Assembly: GCA_000711775.1 (NCBI GenBank)
Contig: ARYC01017815.1
Span: 38,764-102,763 of the forward strand
Direction of reading: 5' to 3'
DNA: 64,000 nucleotides
Source of the DNA: Oxytricha trifallax
Lineage: Eukaryota; Ciliophora; Spirotrichea; Sporadotrichida; Oxytrichidae
Part shown: positions 34,885-45,328 of the stretch, one piece after another
Numbering within the stretch: the stretch's first letter is position 1
Layout: each line of letters opens with the position of its first letter
Notes under the pieces: generated by a model
The model's database searches: none
Told to the model about the DNA's origin: nothing
Seen by the model: only the letters and a program-made list of their open reading frames with translations
Program-made: the position numbers and the translations under genes

Positions 34885-35287
34885 TTGTAGGAATACATTT
34901 GATTTGGGAAAATGAATTATAATTAATAAAGTAAATAATTAAAATCGTGGCAGTTAACTTTGACTTAGCCTAGACAATATGGTACTTGTTCGATAGAGAA
35001 TTCAAAATTAGCTGGACTTACTCCTCCATCGCATTCCTGAAGCGAGATAACTTGACTTTAATTTTGGGTGATTTGTTTAGTTAAATATAATGTAAAATTA
35101 AAGTCAAGTTATCTCGCTTCAGGAATGCGATAGAGGGGTACCGCCAATAGTAAAGTCCAGCTGATTTTGAATTCTCTATCGAACAAGTACCATATTGTCT
35201 AGGCTAAGTCAAAGTTAACTGCCACGATTTTAATTATTTACTTTATTAATTATAATTCATTTTCCCAAATCAAATGTATTCCTACAA
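34885..35287. repeat. Palindromic MITE family P, copy 3
   Basis: Flanking TA (34883-34884, 35288-35289), termini TTGTAGGAATACATTTGA. Arms match each other nearly perfectly (e.g. AGTTATCTCGCTTCAGGAAT), but their middle differs from copy 1, with CTAGACAATATGGTACTTGT instead of the GATCTTGGGCTCATT stretch. Confidence 0.9.
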
Positions 35288-35775
35288 TAATGCTTTTCAC
35301 ACTATGAAAAAAGTCATGATTTTCAAGAAAAAGATAAACTAAGTTGCTATAATAATTGACTGACACAATGCCATTATTCTTGGAATAGTATTGCAATGCT
35401 TGATTTAGGTGTTGTTAACAATTTGTCAAAAATGTCGTAATTGAACACACATTGCAAATATAATAAAATATATGCGAGAGCGGGGAAAATGAAAATATAA
35501 AAGCAGGGTCTTAGGGGCGCAGCCCCTAGCGGGGTCTCAAGAGGCAGTCCCTTGATTCGCAAAAGCGAAATAAGTAATTTAAGGGGTCAAGGGGGCAGCC
35601 GCCCCTTGAAGAAGGGGGTTCGAGGGAGGGCATAGCTTAGACCTCTTGAAGTAAGTTTATGAGTATTAAGTTAAAAATTTAATCGTTAAAATATAAATAT
35701 AATGTTTAATTTAAAAGTCTATTATAAATATTACTAACGGTCTTATAAAGTTACAAATTAAGCTAAATTTCTTCT

Positions 35776-36546
35776 TCATACTGCTTCATATTAATAAGAT
35801 TCTACCTATTAAGGGTCACCTAGCAAATTATTATAAACAGGGGTGATGTGGTACTTCAATACAGCCCAGAGACCCTCTATTAGGTTTCTATGTTACATTG
35901 TTCTTCTGATTCCATTTTAAGTATGATGGACATGTCCTTTATTATCTAACTCCAATTCTTCACAATTGATTCCTAAATAGCAAGCCCAACCATCTGTATG
36001 CACAATACTGTTTTACTATACATTAGTTTTAATAATTTGTTTTAATGTTTAAGTAGTTCTATCTTGTACACTATATATTTTGCAACTTTAAGAACCTTCT
36101 TCAATTATTCCTACTATCCAGATTTAACAATCATATATTGTCTCCTCCGGAAAAGAATACTATACTGAACGATGAGTCCATAAAGATTCATCCATCTAAA
36201 CATTACTCTATAGTGTAAATCTATTTTTTTCTTGCATCATTTTGTCTTTAACTATATCTCTTAAACTTTAATATAGTTTGCTTATCGTCTATCTTGATAT
36301 CTTAATGTTAAAATTATCTTAGAGATATTTTAAATTTTCTGAAATATTTAGGCCTTAAGGATAAATATTAAATATGATCTCTTCAAGTAATGAAAGAGAC
36401 ATATTAGTTGGACAGTAAACTTAAAGATCTTCTCTTAAAGATTTTCTAGCTCTACATTTATAATCATCCCATTAGTATAATGCATTGTCAATTCCATTAG
36501 TAAACTAAAAGTTCCTAATAGACATAGATTATAACAACGTTAGCAT
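35776..36546 (-). CDS. DDE transposase, IS1016/Merlin (ISXO2-like) family, intact in the ciliate code
   Basis: ATG 36546 to TGA 35776-35778, 256 codons with no interruption; numerous TAA/TAG codons read as Gln. The first acidic motif is NVQMDESLW. The second is SIVHTDGWACYLG. The third, NLIEGLWAVLKYH, follows the family's conserved basic/His stretch HVHHTQNGIRR. WIVGIIEEGSQ and DRTTQTLKQII fit the strand and helix between the first two. ISXO2-like/Merlin enzymes are ~200-330 residues, so this is full length. Cys and Trp positions at the N-terminus (QWDDYKCRARKS, YCPTN) resemble the zinc-ribbon part of the family. It is the only transposase in the window with no visible lesion. Confidence 0.9.
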
Positions 36547-36865
36547 TATATTCTCTGCTTTAATAGGTGACAAATTATTAAATGCTTTATAGTATATGAA
36601 AGTGCGTAATCAAGTTCGTCTTGTTATATTCAAGAATAAAGTTATTCCATTTTAAATTATTATAATCTAACGATTAAATTTTTAACTTAATACTCATAAA
36701 CTTACTCAAGAGGTCTAATTGATTTTCGGGGGAGAGCTAAGCCTTCCCTCGAACCCCCTTGACCCCTTCACTTGCTTATTTCGATTTTGCGAATCAAGGG
36801 GCTGCACCCCTAAGACCCTGCTTTTTTATATTTTCATTTTCCCCGCTCTCTCATATTTTTTATTA

Positions 36866-36986
36866 TATTTGCAATGTGTCTCCAATTACGACATCATGTG
36901 TGACCAATTGAGACATGTGTAACCAATTACGACATGGGTTACCTATTGCGAAAATGTGTGACTAATTGCGACACGTGTGACCAATG
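36866..36986 (+). repeat. Subterminal ~20-bp tandem repeat in the right arm
   Basis: Five to six units resembling ACATGTGTGACCAATTGCG with variants; the left arm has only about one. The family is ATGTGT-GACCAATT-(A/G)CGAC. Confidence 0.8.
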
Positions 36987-37000
36987 GTTAACAACACCCC

Positions 37001-37866
37001 TTAATTTTAATTCGAATTTATGAGAATATTATTTTATAATACTTTAAGAAGATATTGAGTTAATTGATTCTACTGAATCAATGATGCTTGCTGTATTAGT
37101 AAAAAATTAAGAAAAAATTAAAGGGATTTTAATTTTAACAAATTCAAAAATCATTCAGAATTTAACTGACATTTATATCGAGGTCATACTTTGAGTTTAC
37201 TAAAGACTTTCCTTAAATTCAAGCCAGAACCCTTTAAATTTTTAATTGTATAACTATGGACCCATGATAAAAATTAATAATTATTGTTGTATTTATAATT
37301 ATATATGCTTTATTTATGACTTTAAAAAAACTGAGAGTTACAAAGAGGTAAATATGAGTTACTAAACAAAAGAATGTAATCTCAAGTATTTTTTAATCAG
37401 GGTAAATATGAAGTTGCATGTTCATTTATTATTAAAAATGAATTCTGATATCTATATATTAATTTAATAACTAAAATTTCTAAGATCTATAAAAGAGAAA
37501 GATCCTCCTCAAATCTATTGATTTTAGATGCAAAGAAAATTTATAAACCAATAAGTTTATATAAAAATGGATTATTTCATTAAAAGTTTTATAGAAAAGC
37601 TGACTTTATATAGCTTAATTAAAAATCTGAGGTTTTTAATATCAGAGTATAAAACTTAAATAACAAAGGAATATAAAAAGGATTCAGTTGAATACCCTCA
37701 TATATTTTTCTCTTAAAATTGGAATGTTGAAATTTTTTTGATTTACTATGAAATATAGCTCAATATCCGATGGTTAGGGTCGAATATAATACCATATAAT
37801 ATCATACTCTTTTTAATCTATAGAGGGTACCACACTTCTTATTAAAATAATTAATATACAAAAAAA
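37001..37866. other. AT-rich spacer with a weak coding-like stretch
   Basis: Plus-strand positions 37044-37194 read about 49 codons without TGA (ELIDSTESMMLAVLVKNQEK), which could be a small MDS. The rest shows nothing. Confidence 0.3.
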
Positions 37867-37867
37867 G

Positions 37868-38382
37868 AATCATAGTCCTTGTTAAATTTTATTTGAAAAT
37901 CACTAATAAATCAATGAAAATAATATTTAGAGACCCTTAAGATGAGTAAAGGCAAAAATGAATATAATTGACCATCAAATTTATGTAACTTTTACTTGGA
38001 CTTTGACATAAAATGTAGTCATTTTTTTACATTAAATTATAGAAATATAAAATGATTTATAAATGTTTTACTCAATATGCTTTTTTAGGATGAATTTTTA
38101 TGAAATAAATTTTAATTTGTTAATTAAACTTGATTAGATTTTTAACTAACCAAAATTCATCCTAAAAAAGCATATTGAGTAAAACATTTATAAATCATTT
38201 TATATTTCTATAATTTAATGTAAAAAAATGACTACATTTTATGTCAAAGTCCAAGTAAAAGTTACATAAATTTGATGGTCAATTATATTCATTTTTGCCT
38301 TTACTCATCTTAAGGGTCTCTAAATATTATTTTCATTGATTTATTAGTGATTTTCAAATAAAATTTAACAAGGACTATGATT
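37868..38382. repeat. Near-perfect palindrome, 231-base arms
   Basis: Arms 37868-38098 and 38152-38382 are inverted copies, nearly identical over their length (e.g. AATCATAGTCCTTGTTAAAT), with a ~53-base centre. No relation to MITE family P or clear target duplication was seen. It is a foldback element or palindromic IES. Confidence 0.88.
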
Positions 38383-38448
38383 TTATTTTTACTATTAATT
38401 TGTTAAATGTACTTATTTCAAAAGTTTTAATTTTATATTATTGTTAAG

Positions 38449-39278
38449 TTATTTATTCGTTCGTAACTTACTAAAGCCAATAGTTTCAATGTAACATTTC
38501 AAACTTTTGACTAAGTTTCGGCTAAGATAATTGGCTCGACATTCTTTAAATTTAAATTCTCTAATATGTTTTTTATTTTCAATTTCGTTTTTATCTACAA
38601 GATGCTTCTCAATTCTCTCAAAATAGAGATTGAGATTTTTTTGGAATATGTCTATTAATTATTAGGGTAATGAAAACTTCACTTGCCTCTAATTGATTAG
38701 GTTTGATTAAATATTGTAAATCACTTCTATATATTGACTTTAACTTGAAGAAAAAACATTCCGTGAAAGATCTTTCACAGATTCTTAGTATATTTAAAAG
38801 TTACTTTTCTTTTTTAATTTACAAAGATTAATGAAGGATAGAGCAGTGTAAAGTTATTTACAATCTAGCATGATTGCTAACTAAACTTTCATTGCGTCTC
38901 TCTTAAATTCGTTAAAATATAGTTTACTAGCTTTGATTTAAAATATAGAATGATGTATAGAGAAGTAAAAATCATTATGAATTTAGTGCTTTTAATTTTA
39001 ATATTCCACAAAAAATTTAAATCTCTATTTTTAGAGAATTGAGCATCATCTCGTCGGCTTTAAAAGAAATTCAAAGATAAAGAAATGTAGAAAATTCAAA
39101 TCTAATTAAGCTCTAACTATTCAATTTAGCCGAAACTAAGTCAATGTCTCAAAATTTATTGTTTCAACCTCCCAAACTTTCATGAAAAAAGTTCTATTCT
39201 CAATTTTTGAAAAGAAAATTGAATAAATATAAAAATAGAGGAACCTTAATTCAAATAACTTACGAACAAATGAAATAA
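38449..39278. repeat. Old, degenerate palindrome
   Basis: Arm pairs include ATTCGTTCGTAACTTAC (38454) against ATAACTTACGAACAAAT (39255), TAAGTTTCGGCTAA (38512) against TTAGCCGAAACTAAG, and GCTTCTCAATTCTCTCAAAA against AGAGAATTGAGCATC. Many mismatches and gaps make it older than its neighbours. Confidence 0.65.
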
Positions 39279-39288
39279 TTTTAAATAC

Positions 39289-40099
39289 TAAAGAGAATTT
39301 AGTGAATTAAGAGTGAATTTTAATTTGAAATACAAAAGTAGAGAGAAAAAAGCATTAGTATAGCTTAGAGTATTGTCTTAAAATAGTCATCATCTTCATC
39401 ATCATCGTTTTATTGATCTTTTCTTGTTCTTATTGAATTCATCAAAGATATTGGGCTTTAGTTGCTTAGCTTGCTGTAGTAAAAACCCGCTGTACTTCTG
39501 GTGCTACAGCTGCAACCTCAGCCACTTCTCACTTTAAGAGCACTATATCAGGATTGCTGTGAGAGGAGGAGACTCCATTATGTTTAGCCAAAATTTAATT
39601 ATTTTGAGACATTTAATAAATTAAATGATCCTGAGCTTTAATAAATAAATTTAAGACTAAAATTAATTAAGAAACCTCTATTAAAATTTCTATATAAATT
39701 AAACCTATTACTTTAATCACATATGTTAAAGCATTAAAACTTAAAAAGTTTTAATCAGGATCATTTAATTTATTAAATGTCTCAAAATAATTAAATTTTG
39801 GCTAAACATAATGGAGTCTCCTCCTCTCACAGCAATCCTGATATAGTGCTCTTAAAGTGAGAAGTGGCTGAGGTTGCAGCTGTAGCACCAGAAGTACAGC
39901 GGGTTTTTACTACAGCAAGCTAAGCAACTAAAGCCCAATATCTTTGATGAATTCAATAAGAACAAGAAAAGATCAATAAAACGATGATGATGAAGATGAT
40001 GACTATTTAAGACAATACTCTAAGCTATACTAATGCTTTTTTCTCTCTACTTTTGTATTTCAAATTAAAATTCACTCTTAATTCACTAAATTCTCTTTA
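39289..40099. repeat. Near-identical palindrome with gene-like arms
   Basis: Arms 39289-39634 and 39755-40099 are practically identical inverted copies around a ~120-base centre. The arms are GC-richer than usual and contain GCTACAGCTGCAACCTCAGC and a GATGATGATGAAGATGATGA run. One frame of the right arm reads AEVAAVAPEVQRVFTTASQA, so a gene fragment may have been duplicated in inverse orientation. It starts 11 bases after the previous palindrome. Confidence 0.85.
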
Positions 40100-40450
40100 C
40101 AATCAATTTAACATGTCGATTATGGTATTCTAAGAGCTGCCTCCCATTAGGTACCGCACTAATCTATAAACATTTTATATTATTCTTGGAGTTTGAGCTT
40201 ATGATCTATATAATATAAATATAAAATTGAGAAAATTAAATATGAAACTTTCCTACAAAAATAAAAAGGGGACGAAATTTCTAGTCTCTAATTTACATAT
40301 TTACCCAAGAGAAATATCTTGACCCCAAAAGGTAGTTTCCCACTCCTTCATAAGTTTCCTGCTCCCACATAACATTATGAGTGCTTTATTTCATCTCTAT
40401 ATATACTTTATTCTGACAAATTAGCATTTTTAGTTAAAACACATCCAATA

Positions 40451-40865
40451 TTGTAAGAAAACATTCGAAATTGGGAAATTAAAATTGATTAAATTAAATT
40501 TAAATCTAAACAGTGGCAGTTAAAGTTGGCCAATATGAACGATCTTGGGCTCATTCGAAAGGGATTTCAAAACTAGCTGGACTTAACTATTGGCTGTACT
40601 ATTTTATCTCATCGAGGGTTTGAAATAACTTCACTTTAATGTTAGAGTATAATTAAATGAATTTAAATGAGTTTAATTAAGCTAAAGTTATCTCGCTCCA
40701 GTGAGACGATAAAATAGTACCGCCAATAATAATGTCCAGCTAATTTTAAATTCCCTTTCGAATGAGCCCAAGATCGTTCAAATTGGCCAACTTTAACTGC
40801 CACTGTTTAGATTTAAATTTAATTTAATCAATTTTAATTTCCCAATTTCGAATGTTTTCCTACAA
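40451..40865. repeat. Palindromic MITE family P, copy 4
   Basis: Flanking TA (40449-40450, 40866-40867), termini TTGTAAGAAAACATTCGAA and TTCGAATGTTTTCCTACAA. Inner arms match copy 1 (GTTAAAGTTGGCCAAT, GATCTTGGGCTCATTCGA). It directly abuts the palindrome at 40871. Confidence 0.9.
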
Positions 40866-40870
40866 TATAT

Positions 40871-41711
40871 TAAGATAGAATTTTTGAAAAATAAGTGAAA
40901 ATTGAAATGAAATGTAGATTTAGACTTATATAGAGAAAATGTATCTAAAAACAAAAAGCAAATAAGAATAAATAGCAACATAAAAAATACTTATTGAGCA
41001 ATATCTAAAAATACGTATTATTAAATGCATCAAGATAAGTTCTCAAGCTTAGTTCAGCTTAGCATAGTTTAAGTCAGCTTAGGTCAGCTTAGGTCAGCTT
41101 AGGATTTGCTCAAATAAACAGCCTCCAACAACTTTTGTCTTAAATCAGCATTCTTAATTAAGAGACTTCTCTAAGGCTTATAGTCTCTATTTATATTTAA
41201 TCTTAATTATAATAATTATTATTAATAAAACTTTAAAAAGTTTAATTCAAAAGTTATTAAATTTATGCTTAATTTAATTTCTCTATTGGGAATCCATATT
41301 AATAAGAACCATTTTTAATTTTTAATAACTTTTGAATTAAACTTTTTAAAGTTTTATTAATAATAATTATTATAATTAAGATTAAATATAAATAGAGACT
41401 ATAAGCCTTAGAGAAGTCTCTTAATTAAGAATGCTGATTTAAGACAAAAGTTGTTGGAGGCTGTTTATTTGAGCAAATCCTAAGCTGACCTAAGCTGACC
41501 TAAGCTGACTTAAACTATGCTAAGCTGAACTAAGCTTGAGAACTTATCTTGATGCATTTAATAATACGTATTTTTAGATATTGCTCAATAAGTATATTTT
41601 ATGTTGCTATTTATTCTTATTTGCTTTTTGTTTTTAGATACATTTTCTCTATATAAGTCTAAATCTACAATTCATATCAATTTTCACTTATTTTTCAAAA
41701 ATTCTATCTTA
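40871..41711. repeat. Near-identical palindrome, 391-base arms
   Basis: Arms 40871-41261 and 41321-41711 are inverted copies starting TAAGATAGAATTTTTGAAAA, with a ~59-base centre. Each arm includes a short tandem repeat GTCAGCTTAG (four units, 41050-41103 and its mirror). Confidence 0.9.
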
Positions 41712-42107
41712 TCAAGAAGATATATGAATAGAATAATCTCATTTAAATTCTGATTGTGCTTTCTATCTAATTTATATATAAGCAAAGATTATTATTAAAA
41801 CTTTATGATTAATTGGAAATTAGATATAATCATAGGAGATTCTCATTTTATATTAGCATCATGCTTCATTTATAATAATTAAAATTCTATAATTTTATTT
41901 TAGGAGGCAGGAAACTTCCATGTGAGGGCAAGAATCTCCCACTAGAAATAAATTATAACTAGACACTATATATTTTCTATTTCATAAGTTAATAAAATAA
42001 AAGTTTTTAAATATTGGTAGAAGGTAAAATAATTTAAGATGCAAGAATATTCTAAACAAAACCCTTATAATTTTAATACGAAGTTGCATTAGTTTCTGTA
42101 GTGTCTG
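41712..42107. other. AT-rich spacer
   Basis: Nothing coding. GGAGGCAGGAAACTTCC near 41905 has a loose inverted counterpart (AGTTTCCTGCTCCCA) near 40357, left of MITE copy 4, which may mark an older outer palindrome. Confidence 0.4.
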
Positions 42108-43231
42108 TCAAAGTATAAGTTTTTTAATGTCTTTGTTTTCGTTTGATGTATTGTAGTTGGCGAGCTCCGCAAGGCTGTCATTGCTTTATACATAGAACTC
42201 ATCCTCTCTTAATTAAATGGTTTCCCTCCACAGATCTTTGTTGGTGTATTGTGTCAAGACGGAGGTGAGAGATCCATGATCTAAGGAGATAGTGTGGGAA
42301 CTGGCAGAAATTTCGGAGGCGTGGGGCCAAACCTGGTAACGTATGCAGTAGACTGGATGAGATCAATGCTGTCCACCAAAGTAGGATAGTCTCTGAAGGT
42401 GGTGCGACTCTTGTAGAGCTGGTTCCACTTGACTGGGGTCATTAGATAGTGTTTTTGTTATCCATGAAGTCCTCCACCATTTTAAGAGCGCCCTCTCCAT
42501 CACAGAAACTTGCAGAGATTCAGTCGCGATCTTCCTATCTGTATCCATGCCAGCTCACCAATATTTTAAGCACACCATCCTCCTTCTTAGCGTCGTGAAT
42601 AGCTGCTATAGTTCATAGCCTGCCTGCTTCTTCTTCAATGAGTAAATTTTGATTGAATTACCAAAAATGAATTAGTAATCAACAATTTATACACGCTATT
42701 TTATTGTTAATTTTATTTAAATATATTAAAATAGCACGTATCTCAAAATCAATGAAATTTCGAGATTCGTGGCAAATAAATCAATTAAATTACTTAAATA
42801 AGTATAAAATCAATAAAAAAGAAATTAAGTTTTAAAATAATTAATTTTCAATTTTCATCAGTATTTCATAAAAAATCTAAATAATATCACCTATATTTAT
42901 ATTTTATTGTTTAATTAACAAATTATTAATTCTATTAATTTAAGTAAAATTACATATTTAAATGAACTTAATTATTTTAAAACTTAATTTCTTTTTTATT
43001 GACTTTATAATTATTTGGGTAATTTAATTGATTTATTTGGCACGTCTCTCGAAATTTCATTGATTTTGAGATACGTGCCATTTTATTATATTTAAATAAA
43101 ATTAACAATAAAATAGCGTGTATAAATTGTTGATTACTAATTCATTTTTGGTAATTCAATCAAAACTTATTCAATGCGAGCCCGTGATTTCTTGGCTTTT
43201 TCTTTCTCTTGCATAATGGTATTGGTGCCAT
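42108..43231 (-). pseudogene. Chromodomain-like gene, broken, interrupted by a palindromic IES-like element
   Basis: Minus-strand coding-like DNA on both sides of the palindrome 42641-43176. Upstream side: MQEKEKAKKSRARIEE (from ATG 43214) or, in another frame, an ATG at 43231. Downstream: AKKEDGVLKILVSWHGYRQE, with TGA where chromodomains usually have the Trp of their W-E pair, then GALKMVEDFMDNKN. This resembles LVKWKGY...W...EF of chromodomains. Further frames read VKWNQLYKSRTTFRDYPTLV and KDLWRETIQLREDEFYVQSN, to TGA 42108-42110. G+C is high for the window. At least two frameshifts and two in-frame TGAs occur. The chromodomain call is by motif only. Confidence 0.45.
42641..43176. repeat. 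Palindromic IES candidate with 7-bp pointer TTCAATG
   Basis: TTCAATG occurs at 42634-42640 and 43170-43176. The DNA between is an inverted repeat (arms ~42641-42845 and ~42968-43169) with termini (AG)TAAATTTTGATTG. Removing 536 bases with one TTCAATG joins the coding-like flanks in the same frame (ARIEEEAG spans the junction). A transposon with a 7-bp duplication would look the same. Confidence 0.6.
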
Positions 43232-44600
43232 GTTTTCACTTTTAAGTTTAAATTAATATGATAATAAACTTAATTTAATTGGTAATTAATGGATGTAGTA
43301 TAGGGGGTTTTAAATTTAAATTGGGTACTTATATTTGGAACAAGGCAAAAAGGATATTATTTGAAATGGTATCGAAATGGGGAAGTAGACGGGATTGGCG
43401 GTCAACCAGTAAAATTATTTGTCGCGGCGCTAGCTATTTAACGACTTTGGAACTTCCGACTTAGACAAGTGTTCCAGGGGTGAGATAAGGTGAAGATCAA
43501 TTTTCCGAATGAGGTCTTTGAGCTCCTCATGGTATACTTTGACATTCTAAAAATGATCCTAATAATCAGACATTCTCGAGACCCAGATGATTGAGGGCGG
43601 CTATTAAAGCCCGTAGTTACCCCTACTGGAGCCACCGCAAATTCACAGTATCCATGCTAACGCACAGCTGCTTACTCAAGACTGCCTTGGGAGAGCCTTT
43701 CCCCTTAGACTGTGAAGATATTCCTCTTAGGATAAGGCTTCTTCCTCTAAAATGAACTGCAAGTGGCTCGGCGGAATCACATTTGCATAATAAGAAATAT
43801 ATTAAGTAAATATATCTTACTTTTAGGCAGGCGAGGAGTCCTGAGTTTAGTAGACCAGTATTTAAGATTTTCTTAGTGAAGAGATAATCTTAATAGCTCA
43901 ATCGATGATGTAATATTGGCTAAATTATCTGGATGTGTAGATAAAGCTGAGCAGCAAGTGGGATATGTACCTCTAGCTCACACAAGACAGAGTGGCGCAC
44001 CTGGTAAGCATCAAGCATATCAAATCGTAGTTCCTGAGTACGATCATGAAGGAAGAGATATATGCAAGCTATTTAGACAAGATGAGCACTTAATCTCAAT
44101 TATATAATATATCAGAAGGCGTCAGGCCAAGGTGTCGGCGATGCCATTTATCCAAAAGATATCACAAATAAAATTTTGGGGGTATCTTAAAGTCTCTCTT
44201 ATCACCAAGTAAGTCACCACCCAATGATGACACTCCCCTCAACTGGATTTGCATATCTATCAAAGGATACGACTGAGGGCGAGTGATTAGTTAATGTGAT
44301 TTCAATATAAGAGGAATTGAACATGTTCTTGTTAATCGTGTTTTATTTAATTTAAATGTTGAGTTAAGTTCTAAAAAGAACCCCCCTCTTACCTTCGGCA
44401 AGCACATTAAAGACTATAATTATTTCGAATGATCAGGCGACGGATCTAGGCATCAAAATGTGTCCAATTCTCTCTAGCATGGCAATTTTAAAGCAAAATA
44501 CAATTTGCATATAGACTTGATGGCGATCGACCATCTTCTATACCTGCACTCAGTAATGATGGACGCTGTGCATGTTCAAGAAAAATATAAGATAATTTTG
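43232..44600. other. GC-richer coding-like fragments on both strands
   Basis: Readable pieces are: minus ~43640-43440 (NVKVYHEELKDLIRKIDLHL, ISPLEHLSKSEVPKSL), plus 43880-44227 (listed separately), and minus ~44580-44420 (GIEDGRSPSSLYANCILLQN, then CHARENWTHFDAQIRR). Base composition is clearly unlike the AT-rich spacers. Orientation changes between neighbouring pieces would fit MDSs of a scrambled gene, or several decayed genes. No family was recognised. Confidence 0.45.
43880..44227 (+). CDS. 116-codon open frame, unassigned
   Basis: Open between TGA 43877-43879 and TGA 44225-44227 in the ciliate code, reading GYVPLAHTRQSGAPGKHQAY, VVPEYDHEGRDICKLFRQDE and, through a TAA Gln codon, YIRRRQAKVSAMPFIQK. 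There is no ATG near its start, so if real it would be an internal segment. Protein-like composition; no family recognised. Confidence 0.35.
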
Positions 44601-45221
44601 TGTTTTATACAGTCTAAAATACTGAATGAAATCAATCAATCAGTCACAACTTTTTAAAATGGGGGTGAACGGGATTTAAACTAAATTCCATTATGTAATT
44701 CAGAGAATGTTCTACATTTCTTGATATGACGAGTCAAAATCTGTTGACAATGAAAGTAAATTCCAGCAATTTTAATATTAGCTAGATTTTACTTAATGTT
44801 TTATCTTGTAAGTTATTATAATAAATTTACCTCTTAAATTATTTATTCAATTAATGAGTTTTAAACAACTCATTTCTTGAGACACGCACTAAGACTCGAA
44901 TAAATATTCTTTATATGAAAACAGGTTGAAACATAGAATCCCTGAAACCATAATTCCCATTTCTTCCTAAAATTGTGCACAACTTTATCAGTACATTAAT
45001 TTATGAAAGGATATTGAAAGCATGCTTGCAAATTAAAAGTTATCATGCTGATGGAACCAATTCTTATAATCAATGTTTAAAGGAGTCATATGGCTCACCA
45101 CAATTTGAAAAGCTAAAAAACTTCATTCATTTCTCTAGATCTTAAGTGTCTAGGGTACAAATTTGAATAGATAATGAAGAAAATATATGAAAATTAAATT
45201 TATGTATGTTTTTAGAATATA
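44601..45221 (+). other. Spacer before the satellite, with a weak coding-like stretch
   Basis: Positions 45020-45165 read SYHADGTNSYNQCLKESYGS and FEKLKNFIHFSRSQ on the plus strand, ending at TGA. This may be the remains of the gene from which the satellite was amplified, but nothing in the unit repeats this part. Confidence 0.3.
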
Positions 45222-45328
45222 GAGAAAAAGGCAATTTTCATTGTTTTTTCATATCAGCACTACTATTTTAAATTTGCTTTGAATCTCTCTTCAATGTCAT
45301 ATTTACAAGTTTTGATATAGTATATAAA

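Larger units (their letters stand above)
35408..36998 (-). mobile_element. IS1016/Merlin-type (ISXO2-like) DNA transposon
   Basis: Long inverted termini start GGTGTTGTTAAC. Homologous arms are 35408-35690 and 36667-36998, with GC-rich parts (GGGGCGCAGCCCC on the left, GGGGCTGCACCCC on the right). Between them lies one uninterrupted transposase gene. The flanks TTGATTTA and TTAATTTT are similar but not identical, so an 8-bp duplication is only suggested. The right arm is longer because of a ~20-bp tandem repeat. Confidence 0.85.

Noticed and set aside
35374-36922. Two short ORFs (35374-35562 minus, 36719-36922 plus) with similar peptides
   Set aside because: They are the same inverted terminal repeat read from both ends of the Merlin-type element, not genes.
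35408-36998. An exact 8-bp target duplication for the Merlin-type element
   Set aside because: TTGATTTA and TTAATTTT differ at two positions and the right terminus has two extra C residues, so it is only suggestive.
42363-43635. Short standard-code ORFs on either strand in the GC-rich region (42363-42548, 43279-43464, 43438-43635)
   Set aside because: Alternative frames in the ciliate code give longer and more protein-like readings. I kept the region as coding-like but not these ORFs as genes, though 43279-43464 cannot be excluded.
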